Source: Paenibacillus sp. AN1007 (GTDB lineage Bacteria; Bacillota; Bacilli; Paenibacillales; Paenibacillaceae). Taken from it: a DNA stretch of 64,000 nt. Within the stretch, counting starts at the first letter, position 1; every line of letters starts with the position of its first letter. Both the position numbers and the translations under genes were made by a program. The DNA is taken from the NCBI RefSeq assembly GCF_040702995.1, contig NZ_CP159992.1:1513501-1577500 (forward strand). Direction: 5' to 3'. Positions 28,978 through 37,440 of the stretch are shown one piece after another. The notes beneath the pieces were generated by a model. It had not been told where the DNA came from. It did not search any database and saw only the letters and a list, made by a program, of their open reading frames with translations.

Positions 28978-28983
28978 TATGAT
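28978..28983 (+). promoter_or_regulatory. -10 element candidate of the OFA transporter promoter
   Basis: TATGAT, five of six to consensus. The position 17 bp upstream (about 28955-28960) does not resemble a -35 hexamer, so activation by the adjacent response regulator is likely. Confidence 0.45.
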
Positions 28984-29046
28984 GGTCTTGTGAACGTACA
29001 AGAGAATGTTCAACAGGTTATAGACATCGACAAAGGGGAGATTACG

Positions 29047-30357
29047 ATGAAAGCAGCTGTTTTATCCGCTTCATCAGCATCTAATTCAACAACGACATCA
29101 TCTATAAAAGTGAACCGCTGGCTTATTGTACTCGGTACGATTATTGTACAAATGGGGCTTGGCACAATCTACACCTGGAGTTTATTCAATCAACCGCTGT
29201 CTGATCGTTTCGGATGGGACGTCAGCTCGGTCGCAATAACTTTTTCGATTACGAGTTTTGCTTTGGCGATTGCCACTTTGTTTGCAGGACGATTGCAGGA
29301 ACGCTGGGGTCTCCGACGTTTAATTCGTGTGGCTGGGGTTGTGCTCGGTCTGGGACTGATGTTGAGTTCCCAAGTCAGTTCGTTAACGCTGCTGTATCTG
29401 CTTGCCGGTTTTGTGGTCGGGTTTGCGGACGGCACAGCGTATATTACATCTCTGTCCAACTTGATCAAATGGTTCCCTGAACGTAAGGGACTGATCTCGG
29501 GGATTTCAGTGGGAGCCTTCGGTACAGGGAGCTTGTTGTTCAAATATGTGAACTCCGCCCTGATTGGTGCGGTTGGTCCAGCGCAGGCCTTTATGTACTG
29601 GGGGATGATCGTTCTTGTCCTGGTTACTGCAGGATCATTCCTGATCCGTGAAGCAGTGGTTCGTGAACAGTCTCCGGCAAAAGTCAAAGACGGTTCCGGT
29701 GAGAAACCAGCAGAAGTCCGTCATGAATATACAGTTAAAGAAATGCTTCGTACGAAAGAAGCGTATATGCTCTTCGTTATTTTCTTCACGGCTTGCATGA
29801 GCGGTCTGTATCTGATCGGTATTGTCAAAGACATTGGTGTGCAGCTTGCAGGTCTTAACGTGACCACGGCGGCTAATGCGGTTGCGATGGTGGCTATTTT
29901 CAACACGGCGGGCCGTATTATTCTGGGTGCTTTGTCGGATAAAGTAGGCCGAATGAAAGTCATCGCCGGAGCCCTGCTCGTTACAGCTGTAGCGGTCATG
30001 ACACTCAGTCTGGTGCCGCTGAACTTTGGAATCTTCTTCGCTTGTGTGGCAGCGATTGCCTTCTGCTTTGGTGGTAACATCACCGTGTTCCCAGCCATTG
30101 TGGCCGATTATTTCGGTTTGAAAAATCAAAGCAAAAACTATGGTGTAATCTACCAGGGATTTGGATTGGGTGCTCTCGCCGGATCATTCATCAGCGCGCT
30201 GCTGGGCGGATTCCATCTCACCTTTATCGTGATTGCGGTCCTCTGTGCGGTATCGCTCCTGATGGCACTGATGATCACTCCTCCGGGTGCAGGTCGCCGG
30301 GCTGGCTCTTCTCAGACCAAACCAATGCATCTGAATCCGTCTTCACGGGCGAGCTGA
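29047..30357 (+). CDS. OFA-family MFS transporter (oxalate/formate antiporter type; YhjX-like)
   Basis: 436 residues with 12 predicted membrane helices. The N-terminal WLIVLGTIIVQMGLGTIYTW and LSDRFGW, and the loop FAGRLQERWGLRR, are typical of the oxalate/formate antiporter family. A hydrophilic central loop (about 215-240, EQSPAKVKDGSGEK) separates the halves. ATG 29047 follows AAAGGGGAG; the longer frame from 28975 would begin at the promoter. Its position right after lytS-lytR and the tandem operator suggests control by that pair and a small carboxylate (pyruvate-like) substrate. The substrate is inference by analogy with YpdAB-YhjX. Confidence 0.88.
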   Translation: MKAAVLSASSASNSTTTSSIKVNRWLIVLGTIIVQMGLGTIYTWSLFNQPLSDRFGWDVSSVAITFSITSFALAIATLFAGRLQERWGLRRLIRVAGVVLGLGLMLSSQVSSLTLLYLLAGFVVGFADGTAYITSLSNLIKWFPERKGLISGISVGAFGTGSLLFKYVNSALIGAVGPAQAFMYWGMIVLVLVTAGSFLIREAVVREQSPAKVKDGSGEKPAEVRHEYTVKEMLRTKEAYMLFVIFFTACMSGLYLIGIVKDIGVQLAGLNVTTAANAVAMVAIFNTAGRIILGALSDKVGRMKVIAGALLVTAVAVMTLSLVPLNFGIFFACVAAIAFCFGGNITVFPAIVADYFGLKNQSKNYGVIYQGFGLGALAGSFISALLGGFHLTFIVIAVLCAVSLLMALMITPPGAGRRAGSSQTKPMHLNPSSRAS

Positions 30358-30488
30358 ACAGCGGTTTTTATCGTAAATGCTGCCATGTGCTCCTCCACGA
30401 TGCTTACACTTGGAGAGAGAAAGAAACCCTGGCATGAGTGTATAACTGAATCATTTTTCTTCATACTATAAAATAGTTGACAGGCAAG

Positions 30489-30522
30489 CGGTCTCCAGGC
30501 GAGACCGTTTTTGCTTTTTTTT
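30489..30522 (+). terminator. Terminator after the OFA transporter
   Basis: CGGTCTC (30489-30495) and GAGACCG (30501-30507) form the stem; TTTTTGCTTTTTTTT follows. Confidence 0.85.
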
Positions 30523-30570
30523 GTGTACCAGCTTAGAGCAGCACTTCAATCTCTTCTTCTGTGTGAATGG

Positions 30571-30610
30571 CCCTACTCAGTCCTACTCAGTCCTACTCAG
30601 TCCTACTCAG
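30571..30610. repeat. Four tandem copies of a 10-bp unit
   Basis: The unit TCCTACTCAG is repeated four times head to tail; only the first base of the first copy differs (C). It lies in the gap between the OFA transporter and the acetyltransferase gene. Confidence 0.9.
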
Positions 30611-30785
30611 GCATATGCGGCTGCAAATACTTATGTAAAGGCGCTGATGTGCATTGTATGTTCAGCTTCTGTTATACTCTAGGTGAATCGGAGACGATGC
30701 TGTACTCTGACGACAGCTGTATTGGATGGATGAATGATCTGCGTCACGACCACATACCATTGATGTATTCCAAGGAGGCCTATTC

Positions 30786-31268
30786 ATGAACTTTGTAAAA
30801 TACACCGAACCAGACTTTGAGCACTATTATGCACTTGTTTCGAATGCGGAAGTCATGAAGCAGATTACAGAGCGCGCGATCCCTGAAGAAGAAGCCAAAA
30901 CACAGTTTGATGCCATGCTGGATTTCAACCTTCGTTCCCTGTGCGGACATTATCGGGTCACTTCGCAAGAAGGTGCGGGTACAGCTTATGCCAAACTGAT
31001 TCCAGATGAAGATAATCCGGGCCGGGCTGAGATTGGTTATATGATCCTGCCAGAATATTGGGGCAAAGGTCAGGGGACATCCATTGCTTCCCGACTGATT
31101 ATCCAGGCTCAGGCCGCCGGCATTGAGGTCCTTTATGCTGTTATTGATCCATCTAATGCGGCCTCCCGGCAGATTTTGCTTAGACAGAACTTCGAATCCA
31201 CGTGGACGGGAGACTATGATGGGCTGCCCGGTGAGATTCTGGAGCTGAATTTGCGTGTGAAGCGCTAA
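30786..31268 (+). CDS. GNAT-family N-acetyltransferase
   Basis: 160 residues. Acetyl-CoA binding motif A is seen in AEIGYMILPEYWGKGQGTSI (about residues 78-97), and AVIDPSNAASRQILLRQNFE is the conserved motif B region with the Asn. The substrate cannot be told; the protein resembles RimJ/RimL-type acetyltransferases. AAGGAGG (30773-30779) is well placed for ATG 30786. It is monocistronic. Confidence 0.87.
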   Translation: MNFVKYTEPDFEHYYALVSNAEVMKQITERAIPEEEAKTQFDAMLDFNLRSLCGHYRVTSQEGAGTAYAKLIPDEDNPGRAEIGYMILPEYWGKGQGTSIASRLIIQAQAAGIEVLYAVIDPSNAASRQILLRQNFESTWTGDYDGLPGEILELNLRVKR

Positions 31269-31464
31269 AAGCTGTGGAAACTGTGGAAGGAACGAATCGA
31301 ATGGCAGCATGACTTTACGGATCAATGTGTAACTTTCCGGATGAGAGGGTAATGCACAAGAAAGGTATCAAACATCCTGTATGAGATACGAACGCTGTTT
31401 TTTCGCTGCAGCGCTGGTTCCTCGTGCAGGATGCTTCTATAGATCTAAGTAGAGGAGATGACAT

Positions 31465-32406
31465 ATGAGTGAATCAACGATGGATCGATTGAATGCTCTG
31501 CTGCCGGAATGGCTGGAGACCAGCCGCCTGCATACAGGACAGGGCAAGGTCGCTTCTTATATTCCGGAGCTGGTCAAAGCATCGCAGGATGAACTAGGTA
31601 TACATATTATGGATGCAGAAGGAAACTATGTGTCCGCCGGCGATTGCGGTGTTCCTTTTACGATGCAGAGTATCTCCAAAGTGTTCACACTGATTCTGGC
31701 CCTGATGGATCATGGGGAAGAAGCCGTCTTCTTTAATGTAGGAAAAGAACCCACAGGCGATGATTATGACTCCATGATCAAGCTTGAACTGGTTGAACCG
31801 GGTATCCCGTTTAACCCCCTCATTAATGCGGGAGCAATAACCGTATCCTCCCTCGTTGGCGGTGACTGTAAGGAAGAGAAGTCTCGCCGTATTCTCGAAT
31901 TTTTCCGCAAGCTGTCTCACAATGAACAGCTGGGCTACAACGAAGAGGTTTTTCGCTCCGAATCCGAAAGCGGTCACCTGAACCGCTCACTCGCTTATTT
32001 TCTCAAACATAACGGTGTAATCAAGGATGAAGTGGAAGATGTACTTGCAGTTTATTTTCGCCACTGCTCTATTGAAGTGACCTGTGCGGACTTGGCCCGC
32101 ATGGCACTTGTTCTCGCTTACGACGGGACCGACCCGATTACGGGGAACGAACTTATTCCCCGCCGCTATGTGCAGATTGCCAAAACCTTTATGACCACTT
32201 GCGGGATGTACAATGCTTCTGGTGAATTTGCCATCGAGGTGGGACTTCCTGCCAAAAGCGGTGTTTCCGGCGGCATTTTGACGTTAGTCCCGGGACAATT
32301 TGGTATTGGCGTGGTCGGACCGGCACTCAATCGCAAAGGCAACAGCATTGCAGGTGTGCATCTGCTGGAGCGTCTATCCAAAGAGTTTGACTGGAGTTTC
32401 TTCTGA
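31465..32406 (+). CDS. glsA: Glutaminase
   Basis: 313 residues, the size of bacterial serine-dependent glutaminases that hydrolyse glutamine to glutamate and ammonia. The catalytic SxxK is at Ser69-Lys72 in FTMQSISKVF; PFNPLINAGAI, the TCADLARMA block, and GVSGGILTLVPGQFGIGV are conserved. AGAGGAG precedes the ATG. Confidence 0.95.
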   Translation: MSESTMDRLNALLPEWLETSRLHTGQGKVASYIPELVKASQDELGIHIMDAEGNYVSAGDCGVPFTMQSISKVFTLILALMDHGEEAVFFNVGKEPTGDDYDSMIKLELVEPGIPFNPLINAGAITVSSLVGGDCKEEKSRRILEFFRKLSHNEQLGYNEEVFRSESESGHLNRSLAYFLKHNGVIKDEVEDVLAVYFRHCSIEVTCADLARMALVLAYDGTDPITGNELIPRRYVQIAKTFMTTCGMYNASGEFAIEVGLPAKSGVSGGILTLVPGQFGIGVVGPALNRKGNSIAGVHLLERLSKEFDWSFF

Positions 32407-32522
32407 TTTGAGGACCGGCGATCCCCAGATTTGTTGGATTTCTTTCTTCTAATGAAAATAAATAAGCGAACCAAACAATTACCCTTACACGCAGTGGACG
32501 AATCAGATTACGGGCATTTTGC

Positions 32523-32572
32523 TTCTTTCGAACGAAGCAGGGCACGAAAATCGCTTTGTCCGCTGCTTTTTT
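32523..32572. terminator. Weak shared terminator between glsA and yolD
   Basis: Nested short stems (CTTCTTTCGAACGAAG at 32523-32538, and AGCAG...CTGCT) are followed by a T-run on the plus strand. The genes on both sides converge here. Confidence 0.4.
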
Positions 32573-32700
32573 GTTTCCATATAGATTGTAGGGATTCAGT
32601 CCTGCACAGCTTGAACCCGCTGCGTCTATCATGGAGTTTTCGCAATATCTGTATGTGAAGAAATGCTCATTTTGCTGCATGACTCACGCATTTATTCACT

Positions 32701-33054
32701 TCATTCATCCATCCATTCACCTGCTGGTGCTGCACCCGTGATCAGATTCATCGGAAGATCCCGAACTCCGTCTGCTGTCAGCAGCCTGAGTGTACGGGAA
32801 GGCAGGTCCAGTCTGAGCACACGTCCGGTATAAGCAGTGTCGTCATGTTCGTGGAACAGCGTGATGGTAACTCGGTCACCGAGCACCATGGAGCTGCTCA
32901 GCAAACGGGATATTTCTTCCGCAGCCTGAGCATCGAGAGATGGACGGGCGCGGGGAGCGAGCTGCTCCTGATGAAGAATATAAGCTTCCCGATGTTCGGG
33001 GAGCATCATACGTGAGGACTCGAAGAGTCCGTTTTGCTGCAATTTTTTACTCAT
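32701..33054 (-). CDS. YolD-like protein
   Basis: 117 residues. YolD-like proteins accompany Y-family polymerases in Bacillales and phages. The middle part (ISRLLSSSMVLGDRVTITLF, then YTGRVLRLDLPSRTLRL) fits the YolD fold. The start overlaps the stop of the upstream polymerase gene by 4 bp (33051-33054), so translation is coupled. Function is unproven; a role with the polymerase is inferred. Confidence 0.82.
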   Translation of the reverse strand: MSKKLQQNGLFESSRMMLPEHREAYILHQEQLAPRARPSLDAQAAEEISRLLSSSMVLGDRVTITLFHEHDDTAYTGRVLRLDLPSRTLRLLTADGVRDLPMNLITGAAPAGEWMDE

Positions 33055-34295
33055 TTATAGTGACCTCCAATTTTGTGAGAACGGTCTTGAGCCTGCGCGG
33101 ATGAACATAACGAGGATGCACGCATGATGGCCGTGTCTCCGAACTTGCGTTTGATATCATCCGTAGCTCGTTCCAATTCTCTTTTACGTTCGCGGTCGTC
33201 AAACCAGGACAGCTGTACTTCCGAATCGGGTACAAGTCCGCTCAATGACACATGGATGCGGCGAATGGGTAATCCGTCCCAATGGCGCAGAAACAGAGCC
33301 GCTGCCGCATCATACACTTCATCCGTAATGTTGGTGGGTTCATTCACCTTCATCTGACGGGAGAAACCGGTCGGCCTATCGTAATCCTGCCCGCGGCACC
33401 CCACGGAGACGACGTGCCCCATGAGTGATTTGTCACGGGAACGCCGGCTGACCAGCTCCGCCAGCTCCAGGAGCACAACCTTGATCTCATCCCAGGTCTC
33501 ATAATCTCGCGGCAGCGTCATCTGATGCCCGATTCCCTGCTGCTGGTGGGTGTATGTCCCGGGTTTTACCGGAGAATCATCCATACCACGGGCGATACGC
33601 CATAATACTTCGCCGTTGACACCCCAGCGCTCTTTCAGCCGGGACAGCGGCGTATGTGCCAGATCACCGATCGTATGAATGCCCATCTTGTAGAGATGCT
33701 GTCCCATGCGTGAACCAACCATAAACATGTCACGTACAGGCTTCTCCCAGATCGTGGATGGCATATCCTTACGCGGCAGCGTGTAGATGCCGCCTGGAAC
33801 TTTTTTTGCATATAGATCACAGGCCATTTTGCTGACTACCTTGGTATCACTGATCCCGATCCGAATGTAGACACCTGTCTCCTCCATAACCCGGGACTGA
33901 ATACTGCGTGCAATGGTTTCGGGACTGCCGAACAAGTCCAGGCTTCCGGTGACATCGAGAAATTGTTCATCGATACTATAGGGCTCCACGAGGTCGGTGT
34001 AAGACTGCAGAATGCGCGTAATATGAAGGGATACCCGGATATACTCAGCCATGCGCGGACGAATAACCACGACATCAGGGCATTTGGCCAGGGCTTCGCC
34101 CAGCCGTTCTGCGGTTGTAATGCCATAGGACTTGGCGAGGGGACAGGCGGCCAGAATGATACCCGAGCGCCTGGCCGGATCACCGGCTACAACGAGGGGC
34201 CGATCCCTGTACTCGGGATGTGCAGACTTCTCCACACTGGCATAGAATGACTGGCAGTCTGCCAGCATGATGACACGTCTGTCTTGGCGGGGCAT
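33051..34295 (-). CDS. Y-family DNA polymerase (UvrX/DinB/UmuC type)
   Basis: 414 residues. Catalytic motifs of translesion polymerases are present: LADCQSFYASVEKS (first carboxylate) near the N-terminus and YSIDEQFLD (Asp-Glu pair) near residue 107, plus a helix-hairpin-helix thumb region (MGIHTIGDLAHTPLSRL). It resembles Bacillus UvrX/YqjW rather than DinB. A LexA box upstream (34387-34400) and the coupled yolD-like gene point to an SOS-induced mutagenesis operon. Confidence 0.92.
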   Translation of the reverse strand: MPRQDRRVIMLADCQSFYASVEKSAHPEYRDRPLVVAGDPARRSGIILAACPLAKSYGITTAERLGEALAKCPDVVVIRPRMAEYIRVSLHITRILQSYTDLVEPYSIDEQFLDVTGSLDLFGSPETIARSIQSRVMEETGVYIRIGISDTKVVSKMACDLYAKKVPGGIYTLPRKDMPSTIWEKPVRDMFMVGSRMGQHLYKMGIHTIGDLAHTPLSRLKERWGVNGEVLWRIARGMDDSPVKPGTYTHQQQGIGHQMTLPRDYETWDEIKVVLLELAELVSRRSRDKSLMGHVVSVGCRGQDYDRPTGFSRQMKVNEPTNITDEVYDAAAALFLRHWDGLPIRRIHVSLSGLVPDSEVQLSWFDDRERKRELERATDDIKRKFGDTAIMRASSLCSSAQAQDRSHKIGGHYK

Positions 34296-34386
34296 GATGT
34301 TTCCTCTCCTTATCTGCGATTCTTGATGCTGCTCCTGTCGTCTAACCCCTGCAGGGAGCTGGTTATTTACAGTTTATTTACAGTAT

Positions 34387-34400
34387 GGAACAAGTGTTCC
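34387..34400 (-). promoter_or_regulatory. LexA (DinR) box
   Basis: GGAACAAGTGTTCC contains the GAAC-N4-GTTC palindrome of the Bacillus SOS box. It lies 92 bp upstream of the polymerase start codon. Confidence 0.75.
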
Positions 34401-35168
34401 TGTTTTATAAGCATAAAGGACAATTCAAAATGCGGCAACCGGAATTATTTTGCAAATTGGACACAATTACGTTGAACATCAGGTGGAAGGTGCATAATAG
34501 GAAATAAGAAGTGCTTTTTTACATATAATGAGAGGCAGCTGTGACTTCAGGGTGATGACTGGCAGTTCATTTTGTTTTTTGTAAGAGGGTGATTAATGGG
34601 CGGAGTCCTATAAGGGGGGACTGATGTCCTTTTTTTATTTTCAGTACTTTTCTGAAAACCTTGATACGACGCGGATTTTCACTGATGCGTTATCGGACTA
34701 TAGTATCAATTTTGTAATCTTTATGGTTAATACTGTAAAAAAGGCGCAACTTTAGAAAAACACTCGCGTTTAATGGGGTATATGTTTTTCGGGGGAAGAG
34801 TGCCTGCATCCGCGCTGCACATAACAATATTACATGAAGATGTGCAGCAGCTGCAGTGCGTTCATCTGTGCTTTTCCGGCAGATCGTGAATGTAAAAAGA
34901 CCGCAAATGGAACAGCTGCCTTGGTGTGCTGGCGGATGGGGAAACGGACTGAGTATGGGCAGAACGTTCCATATCATGTTTGCTTCCATCAGCCTAGTTA
35001 CAATGCAGAGGCTTAGCGCTATAGTGAGAACTACACCGCTGACATCTCTACCAAGCGGACATCCGAAGCGGAATGATCGTATGTTTCCTGTACGGGTTCA
35101 TTTCTAACGCATGAACCTGAACCATGGGGAAGCAGGATGCATACCAGAGAGGTGAGCAATCAGAAGTC
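34401..35168. other. Long intergenic region before the exopolysaccharide operon
   Basis: No supported gene. A TATAAT at 34524-34529 and a possible TTGAAC/TAATAG promoter (34472-34500) lie upstream of a small hairpin GGAC-TGAT-GTCC with a run of eight T residues (34618-34637). This could make the downstream transcript start with a long leader or attenuator. A short frame at 34913-35107 has some coding-like composition but no binding site. Confidence 0.4.
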
Positions 35169-37394
35169 ATGAGCAGACAACGACGAAGACGCTGGTTACT
35201 GACAGCTTTGACGGGCGCCGTAGTACTGACTGGCGGTTTACTTGCCGGATGGCATTACATGCAGCCCAAGCTTGTTACGTATACAGCGGAGAACGGCACG
35301 GAGATGAAATTCAAGACCGATGGAGACCAGTTTATGCAGTACGGGCCGGATGGAACCTGGAAGGAAATGTTCGTCAAAGGGGTGAACCTGGGGGCAACCT
35401 CACCAGGGCATTACCCAGGAGAATTTCCACTCACCGAGGAGGATTACCTGCGCTGGTTCGAGCAGATTCAGGATTTGGGCGCGAATGTGATTCGGGTGTA
35501 TACGGTCCATCAGCCGATTTTTTACTCTGCACTGGTCGATTATAATCGCGGCCGGGAGCAGCCGTTATATTTTATACAAGGCATATGGTCCCCTGAGGAA
35601 GAATTGATTGAGAAGCAGGATGCCTATGCGGATCATATTGAGCAGCGGTTCAAGCAGGAAATTGCAAAAGCGGTATCTGCTGTATACGGGGATGCCGACA
35701 TTCCTGCCCGAAATGGTGAATCCAGCGGTAAATACAGGACAAATGCAGGGAAATATCTGATGGCCTGGCATGTAGGCACCGAGTGGGACCCGTCCATGGT
35801 GGATAATACCAATAAGGTGCATGCAGATGTCCCGCAGTACAAGGGGGTTCATTTCTCTGCAAGTGCAGAGGCTTCCCCGTTTGAGAACTGGCTTGCCGAG
35901 CTGCTGGACTATACAGCGGTTCAGGAAAAAAAATACGGATGGGAACATCCAATGACTTTCACCAACTGGGTCACAACCGATGTACTCGATCATCCGGGCG
36001 AGCCGCTCTATGAAGAGGATCTGGTCAGTGTGGATGCACGACATATTAAGCCGGAGGCGTGGGAAGGCGGGTATTTCGCTGCCTATCATGTGTATCCGTA
36101 TTATCCAGACTTGTTCCACACCGACAAGACACTTCAAACGATCAAGGATGAAAAAGGCGAGTACAACACGTACAAAAGTTATCTGCGCAAGCTCAAAGCC
36201 GAGTTTTCCGATATGCCTGTAATGGTTACAGAGTATGGCGTACCTTCCTCTCTGGGTATTTCTCATCTGGGCATGGGCGGCCGAAATCAGGGCGGACATA
36301 ACGAGGTGCAGCAGGGAGACATCGATGCTTCGCTTACGCAGGATATTTATGATGAAGGGTACGCAGGAGCGATTCTGTTTATGTGGCAGGATGAGTGGTT
36401 TAAAAAAACCTGGAATACGATGCCGCTGGAAATTCCGGCTGACCGCCGGGCTTACTGGCTGAATGTGCTGACGAATGAGAAAATGTTTGGCCTGCTGGCG
36501 ATGGACCCTGGTAAACAGGAACGGCTGACCATTGATGGCAGGCTGGATGACTGGGATACGCTGAAAGATGAAGAAGTCACCGTCTGGCAGGGAAAGGTGC
36601 AGGGGATCCGGGAGATGAAGATGACTCACGATGAAGCCTATCTGTATATAGGTTTGACGCTGGATCAGCCTTATGACCCTGAGCAGACCATGCTCCGTAT
36701 CGGAACAAACACCCTTGACGGAGGCAGTCAGCCAAGCAATATGCTGCCGGGAAAAACGCTGAGTGATGGGCTGGAAACGGTCATCACATTAGGCAAAGAT
36801 GATGAGTCCCAGGTGCAGATCGCCAAAGACTATGATTTCAACCAGCGGCTGTATGGCAGGGACGGATATAACATGATTCCAGCCAAGCAGCTCAAGTCCA
36901 GCGATCCGTTCCATCCATGGGAACTGGCCGTCAGTCTGAAGATGACACCACCAGACACACGTTCGGCTCATCCATTCATGGCTGAAAATGTAGGGACGTT
37001 AAAGCGGGGCACGACAGCCCCAGGACAGGCAGATACCGATTCGTTAACAGCCTGGCAGTATAACGGCAATCAGGTGGAGATGCGAATTCCATGGATGCTG
37101 CTTGGTTTCGGTGATCCCAGCTCCTTGCAGGCGATTGAATACGGACCGCTGAAAAACGGCCGGGAGTTTTCTACGACTACCGTTGAAGGTATCACGCTGG
37201 TTCCGTGGCTGACGAATCGTTCCACGCAGCAGGTATCCTGGCCAGGAGGCGAACAGGCAGCGCTGGATTTGAAAACTTTACCCGTCTACAGCTGGAAACC
37301 ATGGGAGCAGGTCCAATACAGCGAAAGACTAAAGTTAAGCTATGAGAAAATGCGGCAGAACTACGAAAAAATGCCTAGTTTTCGGATGGAATAA
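35169..37394 (+). CDS. Membrane-anchored clan-A glycosidase-like protein
   Basis: 741 residues. A basic N-terminus (SRQRRRRW) and one membrane helix (about 10-30) anchor a large extracytoplasmic domain. It has a TIM-barrel pattern of clan GH-A: VKGVNLGATSPGHYPG at the first strand, candidate acid/base Glu205 in WHVGTEWDP and candidate nucleophile Glu355 in VTEYGVPSS. The C-terminal part (about 450-730) resembles a CBM9/DOMON-type beta-sandwich (EAYLYIGLTLDQ). Start ATG 35169 is favoured by GAGAGGTGAG (35147-35156); ATG 35124 has no binding site. It heads the exopolysaccharide gene set. Substrate unknown. Confidence 0.75.
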   Translation: MSRQRRRRWLLTALTGAVVLTGGLLAGWHYMQPKLVTYTAENGTEMKFKTDGDQFMQYGPDGTWKEMFVKGVNLGATSPGHYPGEFPLTEEDYLRWFEQIQDLGANVIRVYTVHQPIFYSALVDYNRGREQPLYFIQGIWSPEEELIEKQDAYADHIEQRFKQEIAKAVSAVYGDADIPARNGESSGKYRTNAGKYLMAWHVGTEWDPSMVDNTNKVHADVPQYKGVHFSASAEASPFENWLAELLDYTAVQEKKYGWEHPMTFTNWVTTDVLDHPGEPLYEEDLVSVDARHIKPEAWEGGYFAAYHVYPYYPDLFHTDKTLQTIKDEKGEYNTYKSYLRKLKAEFSDMPVMVTEYGVPSSLGISHLGMGGRNQGGHNEVQQGDIDASLTQDIYDEGYAGAILFMWQDEWFKKTWNTMPLEIPADRRAYWLNVLTNEKMFGLLAMDPGKQERLTIDGRLDDWDTLKDEEVTVWQGKVQGIREMKMTHDEAYLYIGLTLDQPYDPEQTMLRIGTNTLDGGSQPSNMLPGKTLSDGLETVITLGKDDESQVQIAKDYDFNQRLYGRDGYNMIPAKQLKSSDPFHPWELAVSLKMTPPDTRSAHPFMAENVGTLKRGTTAPGQADTDSLTAWQYNGNQVEMRIPWMLLGFGDPSSLQAIEYGPLKNGREFSTTTVEGITLVPWLTNRSTQQVSWPGGEQAALDLKTLPVYSWKPWEQVQYSERLKLSYEKMRQNYEKMPSFRME

Positions 37395-37440
37395 GTCAAT
37401 ATAGAATTTCATAAACGAGCATAAAGGAGGACTTTTTCAC

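Noticed and set aside
34583-34637. Fluoride riboswitch-like segment (ATGGGC ... CTGATGTCC)
   Set aside because: The segment shares only the GATG words; the conserved stem and pseudoknot pairings cannot be formed and no fluoride exporter gene follows.
35565-36629. 354-codon minus-strand ORF
   Set aside because: Antisense shadow of the glycosidase-like gene; His- and Ile-rich translation with no domain pattern.
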